Program-made: the position numbers and the translations under genes | DNA from: Strigomonas culicis | Lineage: Eukaryota > Euglenozoa > Kinetoplastea > Trypanosomatida > Trypanosomatidae | Direction: 5' to 3' | DNA length: 26,855 nt | NCBI GenBank assembly: GCA_000482145.1 | Contig: AUXH01000230.1 | Coordinates: 1 to 26,855 of the forward strand | The notes under the pieces: model-generated | What the model saw: the letters and a program-made list of their open reading frames with translations, nothing else | What the model was told of the DNA's origin: nothing | Databases searched by the model: none | Shown: positions 1 to 6,844 of the stretch, piece after piece | How positions within the stretch are numbered: position 1 is the stretch's first letter | Layout: every line of letters begins with the position of its first letter

Positions 1-659
1 CCGATCCCCCGCACCTCCTGCGGCGCCAGCGCCGCCGTCTCCGCCACGTCCGCCCGGAAGGCCGCCCGGCGCGCGGCCGCGTCCGTCAGCGCCGCCCACG
101 CCTTGCCGTGGAAGACAACCGTGTGGCGCGTCTTGGCGTCCGCCACCGGCGCCTTCTCCGGCTCCGGCTGCTGGGGCTCTGCGGTCTGCGGCTCCTCCTG
201 AGGCTCTGTGATCTGCGGTTCTTCAACCTGCTGAGGCTCCGCGACCTCCGGCTCTGGCTGCTGGGGCTCTGCGGTCTGCGGCTCCTCCTGAGGCTCTGTG
301 ATCTGCGGTTCTTCAACCTGCTGAGGCTCCGCGACCTCCGGCTCTGGCTGCTGGGGCTCTGCGGTCTGCGGCTCCTCCTGAGGCTCCTTGACCTGCTGAG
401 GCTCCTGCGACTTCGTCGTCTGCGGCGCCTCCTGCGGTTCTGCGGACTGCGGCTGCTCCTGTGACTCTATGATCTGCGGCTCTTCGATCTGCTGAGGCTT
501 CACGACCTCCGGCTCCACTTGTCCTGTGCGCCAGCCGGCGGCTGCCAGCGATGAGCGGCGGGTAAGGATGACACGACGTGTGTGCACCTCCTCTGGCATC
601 ATATATGCAGCAGAGCTTTCACGGCGCATCTGTGCAACAGCGCTTTCACGGCGGGACAT
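1..659 (-). CDS. FAZ1-type domain repeat protein, array copy A (3' end off the window)
   Basis: An open minus-strand frame of 219 codons runs from the ATG at 657-659 off the left edge without a stop. The N-terminus (MSRRESAVAQM, then MMPEEVHTRR) matches copy B. It is followed by about 125 residues of Glu/Pro/Gln-rich sequence (EPQQVEEPQITEPQEEPQTA type), including a 30-residue unit repeated about 2.6 times. The C-terminal part begins RHTVVFHGKAWAAL and is cut at RGIG. By comparison with copies B and C, about 40 residues lie outside the window. The domain resembles the conserved domain of the trypanosomatid flagellar attachment zone protein FAZ1 (F-x-G-x-W, then A-F-x-x-D-V, then F-x-V-K-H). 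No signal peptide or membrane segment is visible, so a cytoskeletal role is inferred. The ATG is supported by the homologous but mutated position in copy B. Confidence 0.75.
   Translation of the reverse strand, partial: MSRRESAVAQMRRESSAAYMMPEEVHTRRVILTRRSSLAAAGWRTGQVEPEVVKPQQIEEPQIIESQEQPQSAEPQEAPQTTKSQEPQQVKEPQEEPQTAEPQQPEPEVAEPQQVEEPQITEPQEEPQTAEPQQPEPEVAEPQQVEEPQITEPQEEPQTAEPQQPEPEKAPVADAKTRHTVVFHGKAWAALTDAAARRAAFRADVAETAALAPQEVRGI
161..400 (-). repeat. 90-bp in-frame tandem repeat inside array copy A
   Basis: Units begin at 161, 251 and 341 (marked by gctccggctg, gctctggctg, gctctggctg) and are almost identical over two full 90-bp periods, with a third partial unit to about 400. Because 90 is a multiple of 3 the frame is kept, giving 30-residue Glu/Pro/Gln-rich repeats. 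Copy B has only about one equivalent, so unit number differs between paralogues. Confidence 0.9.
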
Positions 660-689
660 TTCGATTATGGTTGTGTGAGTGTTTAGTGC

Positions 690-746
690 TGATGGTGATA
701 GCTGGTCGCGACGGCGAGAGCTAGATATAAATTGTGCTGGTTTTTG

Positions 747-782
<36 letters not shown>

Positions 783-840
783 TTTGGTTGTCAAGGCTGT
801 TAGTATTACAGAAAGAGGGGAGAAAAGAGTAACAATCGTT
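690..840 (-). repeat. Conserved 5'-flank block of array copy A
   Basis: This stretch shares ordered short blocks with the region upstream of copy C (4985-5110). On the plus strand these are agctggtcg, a ggcgag..ctag motif, and a gtta(g/t)tattac element followed by a purine (GA-rich) run. The last element also recurs upstream of copy B (2750-2790). On the transcribed strand the purine run is a pyrimidine tract, so the block probably belongs to the trans-splicing region and was duplicated with the gene. Confidence 0.55.
751..781. repeat. (GT)n microsatellite
   Basis: An uninterrupted GT dinucleotide run of about 15 units in the spacer between array copies A and B. Confidence 0.95.
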
Positions 841-898
841 TCGATTCGTATCATCATAATCATTTCACGATGAGGCAAGCATTGTATGCGGTATTCTT

Positions 899-900
<2 letters not shown>

Positions 901-933
<33 letters not shown>
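901..933. repeat. (GTT)n microsatellite
   Basis: About 11 uninterrupted GTT units in the spacer between array copies A and B. Confidence 0.95.
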
Positions 934-934
<1 letters not shown>

Positions 935-1639
935 GCCGTTTCATGCACATGGTTTTCCTTTTAACACTGTTGTTATTTTTCTTCTTGTCTTTTATGTTCG
1001 TTTTTTTTTTTTTTAGTTAAGGTTTTTTTTTTAATGAACAGAAAAAATGACAATAAAAGGTTAAAAAAAAAAATCAAGAAAAAAACTTCAAGCTTGAACA
1101 AAAAAAAAGGAAATAAGAAATAACACCAAAATAGTGCTTCCGATGTTTATCTCTTCTAAAAAAAAAAAAAACACTCCTATTGCAAGAAGGACAAATAGAT
1201 TTTCCTTAATTATGTTTAAGGTGAAAAAAAAAAGGAATGCAAAGGCAAAATGATATTTTTGTTGTTGTTGTAGATATTAATATCATTTGTCTTTGGTTTT
1301 GATTCGTTGCTTCGTTGTTTCATTCCCGTTTTCACAACTGTAATAGTGGTCTGCTTCAAGAACTACCAAGAGCAAAGAACAAATGAATAAATATATAAAC
1401 GTGTATTTGATTCGATCTCCGAATCCAAAGAAAAAAAAAGGTATGCAAGAAAAGTAAAAGGGGAAATAAAGGGGGAAAAAGGACAACAATTTACTAAACT
1501 CTTCATAACTTTATTAAAGGATCTTTTCAGTGAAGAAAAAAGGAGTGACTTCGTTCTCTTTACTTTCAAAATGAAACGTAATTATAACTCATTCCAATTA
1601 CTAGTGTTAGTAGTAATAGAAGTCGAAAAAAAAAAGGCA

Positions 1640-2119
1640 TATCAAAATGTACGGAGTACGTCGAAGGAATTTCGACTGTGCTCATGTAAAGAAAACGTGG
1701 GTGTGTGTAGGCAATACGCAAAAAAAAAAAAGACAGAAAGAGAACGAACTAAAAAAAGAAAGCTAATAAAACACATATGGAAAGCAGAAAAAAAACTGAT
1801 CTGTACAGCTCTTATAATATCAATGGTAAAAAGAAGAAGAGCTGTCTTCAGTGTGTGTTTGTCTTCTTCAGTTTATTTCCTTGCAATGCGTTTATCACTC
1901 TATTTCCTTTTTCTTTCATATTTGACACCGATAAGCACGGTGATTTCGGTATCCGCCATTCAACACCTACTGTTTTTTTTTCTTATTTTTCTTTTTTTTT
2001 GCTTTTTTTTTTCTCTATGTTATACTAACCCTTTCCTTATGAAGCGCAAAAAAAAAAAAACTCTACTTCTCACATGAGGGTGTGCACAGAACTACTTCAT
2101 TGTTTACTTATGTATCTGC
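1640..2119 (-). repeat. 3'-flank block of array copy B, homologous to that of copy C
   Basis: Read left to right on the plus strand, this block and 3830-4281 share the same series of landmarks. These are a gtacgtcgaa-g-gaa motif, a cgtg-rich segment with a run of A and G, aaagaaagctaataaa, a variable middle, and a tctact(t)c...ggtgtgcacag segment just before the gene end. The spacing is similar. This indicates that the duplicated unit included the 3' flank as well as the coding region. Confidence 0.6.
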
Positions 2120-2629
2120 TCAGGCCGTGGCGCACAGCGCGTGCATGTGGTGGAAGCCCGCGGACTGCAGGTGGCGGTGCACCTTCTGCGACCGCTCGCG
2201 GTCGGCCATCGGGTGCTTCACGTAGAAGGTGGTGATCATGCGGTCCTCATACGTCTCGAACCCGATCCCCCGCACCTCCTGCGGCGCCAGCGCCGCCGTC
2301 TCCGCCACGTCCGCCCGGAAGGCCGCCCGGCGCGCGGCCGCGTCCGTCAGCGCCGCCCACGCCTTGCCGTGGAAGACAACCGTGTGGCGCGTCTTGGCGT
2401 CCGCCACCGGCGCGGCCGCCGCCGGTGCCTCCTCCGGCTCCGGCTGCTGGGGCTCTGCGGTCTGCGGCTGCTCCTGAGGCTCCTCGACCTGCTGCGGCTC
2501 TTCGACCTCCGGTTGCTCTTGCACCGCCGGCTTGCCGAAGTCAGCCAGCTCGGCGCGGCGGGAAAGGATGACACGACGTGTCTGCACCTCCTCCGGCACC
2601 ATCTGTGCGGCAGCGCTTTCACGGCGCAT
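2120..2629 (-). CDS. FAZ1-type domain repeat protein, array copy B (169 aa)
   Basis: A complete short gene, with the ATG at 2627-2629 and the TGA at 2120-2122. The N-terminus (MRRESAAAQMVPEEVQTRR) is followed by about 45 residues rich in Glu, Pro and Gln and a short Ala run. A C-terminal domain of about 85 residues (from about residue 82) has the core FHGKAW, AFRADV, GIGFE, TFYVKH and KVHRHLQSAGF. I read this as the FAZ1-type conserved domain. The paralogous in-frame ATG ten codons upstream has become ATA here, so the start is the internal Met. It has the shortest repeat region of the array. FAZ1 links flagellum and cell body in trypanosomatids; for this short form only a cytoskeletal or flagellar association is inferred. 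No catalytic motif is seen. Confidence 0.75.
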   Translation of the reverse strand: MRRESAAAQMVPEEVQTRRVILSRRAELADFGKPAVQEQPEVEEPQQVEEPQEQPQTAEPQQPEPEEAPAAAAPVADAKTRHTVVFHGKAWAALTDAAARRAAFRADVAETAALAPQEVRGIGFETYEDRMITTFYVKHPMADRERSQKVHRHLQSAGFHHMHALCATA

Positions 2630-2762
2630 CTGTGCAGCAGCGCTTTCACGGCGGGCTATTTTGATCTTTTTTTCTTTTTTTTAAGGAAGAGAGTTAGAAC
2701 AAAGAAGAATTGTATGCCTCTTTTGGTGGTTGGTTGGTGGTTGGCAAGTCTGTTATTATTAC

Positions 2763-2782
2763 AGAGAGAGAGAGAGAGAGAG
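2763..2782. repeat. (AG)n microsatellite
   Basis: An uninterrupted AG run of about 10 units upstream of copy B. It reads as a pyrimidine (CT) tract on the transcribed strand and follows the ttattattac element conserved upstream of copies A, B and C. Confidence 0.9.
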
Positions 2783-3559
2783 CAATACTTGTTACGAGTT
2801 TGACCATTATAATTATTACAAATAAAGACAAGCACTCTATGATGCATCCTTTTTCCTTACTTTTTGTTTTTTGTTATTGAACAATTGTATGGAAAATATA
2901 TATATACAAAAAAAAAAGAATTTTGGGAGAGAGGGGAAGTGCATTCCTTTTCCGAGTGAGTGTGTTTATCATTTCATTTTCGTTCCAGCGAGCGAATTAC
3001 ATACCAAATAACATATAAAACAATTGATTTTTCCTTTTATGAATTTACCTTTATCATCATTGATAAAACAGAGTATACTAATTATTGTACCTCATGCGAT
3101 GTGCGAGAAAGAGGTCCTTTCTCTTCTCGAAACCCAAGGATCCCTGTCGTGGCAAGGCGCAGGGATGGGTGGGATGAATTTTCGAAAAACAAAGAAAAGA
3201 ACTTTCTTTATCGTAAAGAAGAGAAGGAACAAGCGATAAAAACACTCATGCAGAAATAAACAGCACACTATACTGCCGATCATATTGATTTTTCTTCCTC
3301 AGACATCATTATCTTCCCCTCCTCCGTCAATTCCATTTTACTCGCGAGCTCATAAAAAAAAAGTGTTTTTGATCGCAAGAAGCAACAAAAAACAAAAACA
3401 AAAAAGTTGTTCTTGATATTTTTATTTCCAGTACAAAACTACCTAATACAATAGACTAATAGTTGTACTGAATTACGTTTAAAAAAAAAACAAAAAAAGA
3501 TAAAAGGGATAGAAAAGGAAGAAAAAAGAGTAAAAAGAACTTAAAAATGAATCTTTTTT

Positions 3560-3785
3560 TTTACGTTCGTTTCTTTTTCAGATTTAGTTTCGACGCTTCG
3601 CTCCTTCTTTTACCGCTGTAGGATTGGTCGCCAGCAAGAAGGAACAACAAAGAATATAAAAAAAGTATAATAATAAAAATATGTAAATATTTGGTTGTTA
3701 TATATACATGAATATGTATGTATGATAACAACAGTAATTGTCGAAACAGAATAAAAGGTAAAAAAAAATTGAAGGCACCATCAAT
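3560..3785 (-). repeat. Spacer block homologous to the 3' flank of copy D
   Basis: Both this block and 5400-5618 contain, in order on the plus strand, a ctcctt(ct)ttttaccgctgt motif, a ggt/ggc..cagcaag/cagtaag segment, ggaacaa.aa, an aagtata-rich stretch, a tatgta/catgtat-rich stretch, and aca(a/g)taattgt or aacaattgt.gaaac. This is beyond what shared base composition would give, and shows that the tandem unit includes this spacer. Confidence 0.6.
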
Positions 3786-4281
3786 ATACATACATGTACA
3801 CAATATAGGCTTATCCTACACTGTGCAGTGTACGTCGAAAGAACGAGGACGTTGTTGATATAAAAAAAAACGTGTGGGTTTGCGTAGAAAAGAAACGGGG
3901 GAAAAAAAAAAGAGAAAGGGAAAGAACAAAAAAAGAAAAAAGAAAGCTAATAAACCTGCTACTGCAGCAAAAGAGATGGGGACGCTCCGTACGGTACTTA
4001 CCATGATAATAGTAAGGGTTGTCATCAGCGTTGTTGGTGCTGTTTTATCTCTTGCTTCAGTGCGTTTATGTATCGATATCACTTCTTTTTTTGCATTTTC
4101 TTTCAACTTCGCATCAATAAACGCGGTCCCGTTTGTGTTCTCTCCTTGCATTCATTCTCTCCCACGTTTCCGTTTCTTTTGCGTTTGCATGTACGCATAC
4201 GAAGAAAAGAGAGTCTTTCCCTCTACTTCCTTGACAACGGTGTGCACAGTACTTTTTCTCTTCCCCTCCTCTTCCCTTCCT

Positions 4282-4950
4282 TCATGCATCTCCTCGGGCC
4301 TTGGCGCACAGCGCGTGTGTGCGGCGGAAGCCCGCGGACTGCAGGTGGCGGTGCACCTTCTGCGTCCGCTCGTGGTCGGCCGTCGCGTGCTTCACGTAGA
4401 AGGTGGCCGTCATGCGGTCCCCACGCGTCTCGAACCCGATCCCCCGCACCTCCTGCGGCGCCAGCGCCGCCGTCTCCGCCACGTCCGCCCGGAAGGCCGC
4501 CCGGCGCGCGGCCGCGTCCGTCAGCGCCGCCCACGCCTTGCCGTGGAAGACAACCGTGTGGCGCGTCTTGGCGTCCGCCACCGGCGCCTTCTCCGGCTTG
4601 GCGGCCCGGTGCGCTTCCTGAGACTTCTTAGCCTGGTGCGCTTCTTGCGGTTTAGCAGCCTGAGACTTCGCCTCCTGCGGCTTTGTGGTCTGAGACTTCG
4701 CAGCCTGGTGCGCTTCCTGAGACTTCGCAGCCTGAGACATCGCGACCTGCGGTCCCGTAGAGCGCGGCTCGCTTCGGGGCTCTGCGTCCGTCACAGGCGT
4801 CGGCGGCGCCTCCAGCTCCCAGTCGGGTTTGTTCGGGTCCTGCGCTGCCCGCTGGCGGGCGGCGGATAGCGACTGGCGGCGGGACTGCACGCTGCTGCGG
4901 CGCACCTCCTCCGGCATACGATGCCACACACAGCTCTCACGTTGAGACAT
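4282..4950 (-). CDS. FAZ1-type domain repeat protein, array copy C (222 aa)
   Basis: A complete gene, with the ATG at 4948-4950 and the TGA at 4282-4284. Domain order is an N-terminal MSQRESCVWHRMPEEV segment, a KPDWELEAPPTP motif (about 41-52), a Lys/Ser/Gln/Ala-rich repeat region built on KSQEAHQAAKPQ (about 70-120), and the C-terminal FAZ1-type domain (about 131-217). The N-terminus and repeat type match copy D and differ from the Glu/Pro/Gln type of A and B. The domain itself is nearly identical in all copies. The stop codon used by B and D (GCC TGA) is CGA here, so the protein gains four residues (RGDA) before the next stop. The function is inferred to be structural at the flagellum or cytoskeleton; there are no membrane segments or enzyme motifs. 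Confidence 0.75.
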   Translation of the reverse strand: MSQRESCVWHRMPEEVRRSSVQSRRQSLSAARQRAAQDPNKPDWELEAPPTPVTDAEPRSEPRSTGPQVAMSQAAKSQEAHQAAKSQTTKPQEAKSQAAKPQEAHQAKKSQEAHRAAKPEKAPVADAKTRHTVVFHGKAWAALTDAAARRAAFRADVAETAALAPQEVRGIGFETRGDRMTATFYVKHATADHERTQKVHRHLQSAGFRRTHALCAKARGDA

Positions 4951-5618
4951 TGGTTGTTATTTTTTTTTTTAGTGGTAATGTTAGTGGCAGCTGGTCGAAA
5001 AGGCGAGCACTAGATGGGAAGACTGTTGGTTCTTTTGTTCCTTTTTTGGTGGTTTTGTTATTATTACACGCATCCAGAGAGAGGGGGAGAGGCGGCATCT
5101 GTTGCACTTCCTATCATCATAAACACTAAACAAGAACAGATACCATACGACGTATTTTGTCATCATTGTTCACTTCTTCTTGTTTTACATTTTTTTTAAC
5201 GATCAGAGAAAAGGTCAAAATAAACAGAAAAGGGAATCTTGATAACGAGAAGCAAAAAAAAGAAAAGAGAATACAAGAACAACAAAATAGTGTTCCTGGT
5301 ACTCTTCTTTCTAACACGAAGCTATCCAAAAAAAAAGCAAGAGTTTTTCTGAGTCACGTTTAAGCCGAAAAAAAAAATGAAAAAAAAAGTGTTTTTTGAC
5401 GGTTGTCTTTTTTCCTCTTTTGTTCCATTGTTTTGTTCCTCCTTTTACCGCTGTGCGGTGGCTTGGCAGTAAGAGGGAACAAATAAGAAAAAAAAATAAA
5501 AGAAAAGTATAAATGTATAGATACAGGTATGTATTGGTATATGCATGTATAGTAACAATTGTAGAAACCAAAAAGAGGTGAGGAATAAAGCGCACCACCT
5601 AAATGATTATGCACCTGA
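4951..5618. other. Intergenic spacer between array copies D and C
   Basis: This is the shortest spacer of the array (668 bases against 1460 and 1652). It has the conserved 5'-flank block of copy C (about 4985-5110), A/T-rich filler, and the 3'-flank block of copy D (about 5400-5618). It lacks the roughly 450-base block that follows copies B and C. No gene is seen on either strand. Confidence 0.65.
4985..5110 (-). repeat. Conserved 5'-flank block of array copy C
   Basis: It shares agctggtcg, ggcgag..ctagat, and the gttattattac element followed by a GA-rich run with the region upstream of copy A (690-840), and the last element with copy B. On the transcribed strand there is a pyrimidine-rich segment followed by an AG at 4991-4992, a possible splice acceptor about 40 bases from the ATG. 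Confidence 0.5.
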
Positions 5619-6385
5619 TCAGGCCTTGGCGCACAGCGCGTGTGTGCGGCGGAAGCCCGCGGACTGCAGGTGGCGGTGCACCTTCTGCGTCCGCTCGTGG
5701 TCGGCCGTCGCGTGCTTCACGTAGAAGGTGGCCGTCATGCGGTCCCCACGCGTCTCGAACCCGATCCCCCGCACCTCCTGCGGCGCCAGCGCCGCCGTCT
5801 CCGCCACGTCCGCCCGGAAGGCCGCCCGGCGCGCGGCCGCGTCCGTCAGCGCCGCCCACGCCTTGCCGTGGAAGACAACCGTGTGGCGCGTCTTGGCGTC
5901 CGCCGCCGGCGCCTTCTCCGGCTTGGCGGCCCGGTGCGCTTCCTGAGACTTCGCGGCCTGCGGCTTGGCGGCCTGGTGTGCCTCCTGAGACTTCGCCTCT
6001 TGTGGCTTGGCGGCCTGGTGTGCCTCCTGAGACTTCGCCTCTTGTGGCTTAGCGGCTGGTGTGCCTCCTGAGACTTCGCCTCTTGTGGCTTAGCGGTCTG
6101 GTGTGCTTCCTGAGACTTCGCCTCTTGTGGCTTGGCGGCTTGGTGTGCTTCCTGAGACTTCGCGGCCTGCGGCTTGGCGGCCTGAGGTTCAGAGGCGTGC
6201 AGCTCCTTTCGAAGCTCTGCGTCCGCCACCGGCGTCGCCGGGGCCTCCAACTCCCAGTCCGGCTTGTCCTGCTCTTGCCCGAAGCGCCGACGAGAGGCAG
6301 TCGCGGACTGGCGGCGCGAGTGGGCGCTGCTGCAGCGCACCTCGTTGGGCATCTGGGGCCAGACGTAGCTCTCGCGGTTCGGCAT
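5619..6385 (-). pseudogene. FAZ1-type domain repeat protein, array copy D, with a 1-base frameshift
   Basis: The ATG at 6383-6385 opens a frame with MPNRESYVWPQMPNEV, a KPDWELEAPATP motif and KSQEAHQAAKPQEA repeats, clearly a sister of copy C. Near 6055 the frame breaks. The 42-bp repeat units start at 6002, 6044, 6085 and 6127, so the unit starting at 6044 has 41 bases (gcggctgg where its neighbours have gcggcctgg or gcggtctgg). Past this point the original frame reads Arg/Pro/Ser nonsense, while the intact C-terminal FAZ1-type domain continues in the neighbouring frame to the TGA at 5619-5621. The span of 767 bases is one short of a multiple of three. It may be a real broken copy, an allele that switches by repeat slippage, or an assembly error in a repeat. 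With one base restored it would be about 255 residues. Confidence 0.7.
5920..6185 (-). repeat. 42-bp in-frame tandem repeat in array copy D
   Basis: Units of 42 bases encode 14 residues (KSQEAHQAAKPQEA type). Unit starts marked by gtggctt lie at 6002, 6044, 6085 and 6127, with degenerate units on both sides. The 41-base spacing from 6044 to 6085 locates the frameshift. Copy C carries a shorter, more degenerate version of the same repeat. Confidence 0.85.
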
Positions 6386-6425
6386 GGTTGATTTGGATGG
6401 TGGTGGTGTTGGAAGGAAGTGGTCG

Positions 6426-6441
6426 CTAAAAGGACAAGGGG
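6426..6441 (-). promoter_or_regulatory. Predicted trans-splice acceptor for array copy D
   Basis: On the minus strand ccccttgtcctttt is followed directly by AG (6427-6426), with no other AG before the ATG. This would give a 5' UTR of about 40 bases after spliced-leader addition. It is a pattern-based prediction. Confidence 0.5.
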
Positions 6442-6623
6442 ACGGAAATCTTGCTTTTTTTTATGCGGCGTGGGTTTCTTTTTTTTTTCTCGACGCGAGA
6501 AGGGAAAGAAAAAAAAAGGGGATATGTGAGAAGAGTAGAAGTGAAGAGAAACCGGAGAGAAAAAAAACGCATATATACATATAACATATGGATACACAAG
6601 GAGAAAAAAAACAATAGAACAAA

Positions 6624-6629
<6 letters not shown>

Positions 6630-6654
<25 letters not shown>
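6630..6654. repeat. (TA)n microsatellite
   Basis: An uninterrupted TA run of about 12 units in the SCO1 3' flank. Confidence 0.95.
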
Positions 6655-6844
6655 CTCATGCACGTGCGTAGAGAGAAAAACTAAACATGAAATCCAAATC
6701 CACACACCACTCACACTCTCCATGTGATACGCTTCTCGCGAAGAACAAAAGGAACCGAAAGGGGAAAACAGTAGATTCACAAAGAACACCGATAAGACCA
6801 TTTCCTCTTTTTTTTATTTTTTTTGTATTTTTTCTCCTTGAGTG

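Larger units (their letters stand above)
660..2119. other. Intergenic spacer between array copies B and A
   Basis: AT-rich, with many A or T runs and no credible gene on either strand; the short open frames consist of Lys/Phe/Ser-rich homopolymer translation. It contains a GT run (751-781), a GTT run (901-933), a block next to copy A shared with the 5' flanks of copies B and C (about 690-840), and a block next to copy B shared with the 3' flank of copy C (about 1640-2119). It should carry the 3' UTR and poly(A) region of copy B and the splice acceptor of copy A, but I cannot place these exactly. Confidence 0.7.
2630..4281. other. Intergenic spacer between array copies C and B
   Basis: AT-rich DNA with long A/T runs and a GA microsatellite (2763-2782). 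No credible gene is visible on either strand. It carries three blocks shared with other parts of the array: the 5' flank of copy B near 2720-2790, a block at about 3560-3785 resembling the 3' flank of copy D (5400-5618), and the 3' flank of copy C at about 3830-4281. Segments at 2830-3560 look like low-complexity spacer. Confidence 0.65.
6386..6844. other. Spacer between SCO1 and the array
   Basis: AT-rich, with A runs, a TA microsatellite (6630-6654) and no credible gene. It should hold the SCO1 3' UTR and the copy D 5' UTR. This 5' flank does not obviously match the flanks of copies A-C, which marks the right-hand edge of the duplicated array. Confidence 0.65.

Noticed and set aside
901..933. 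Regular short repeats as a CRISPR-like array
   Set aside because: They are simple microsatellites (GTT, GT, GA, TA, CA, TTTG) without spacers, in a eukaryotic context.
1571..2077. 168-codon plus-strand open frame in the array spacer, with similar frames at 2960-3259, 8506-8847 and 13901-14479
   Set aside because: Translations are dominated by Lys, Phe, Ser and Tyr from A/T homopolymers. They oppose the direction of the cluster and match no family.
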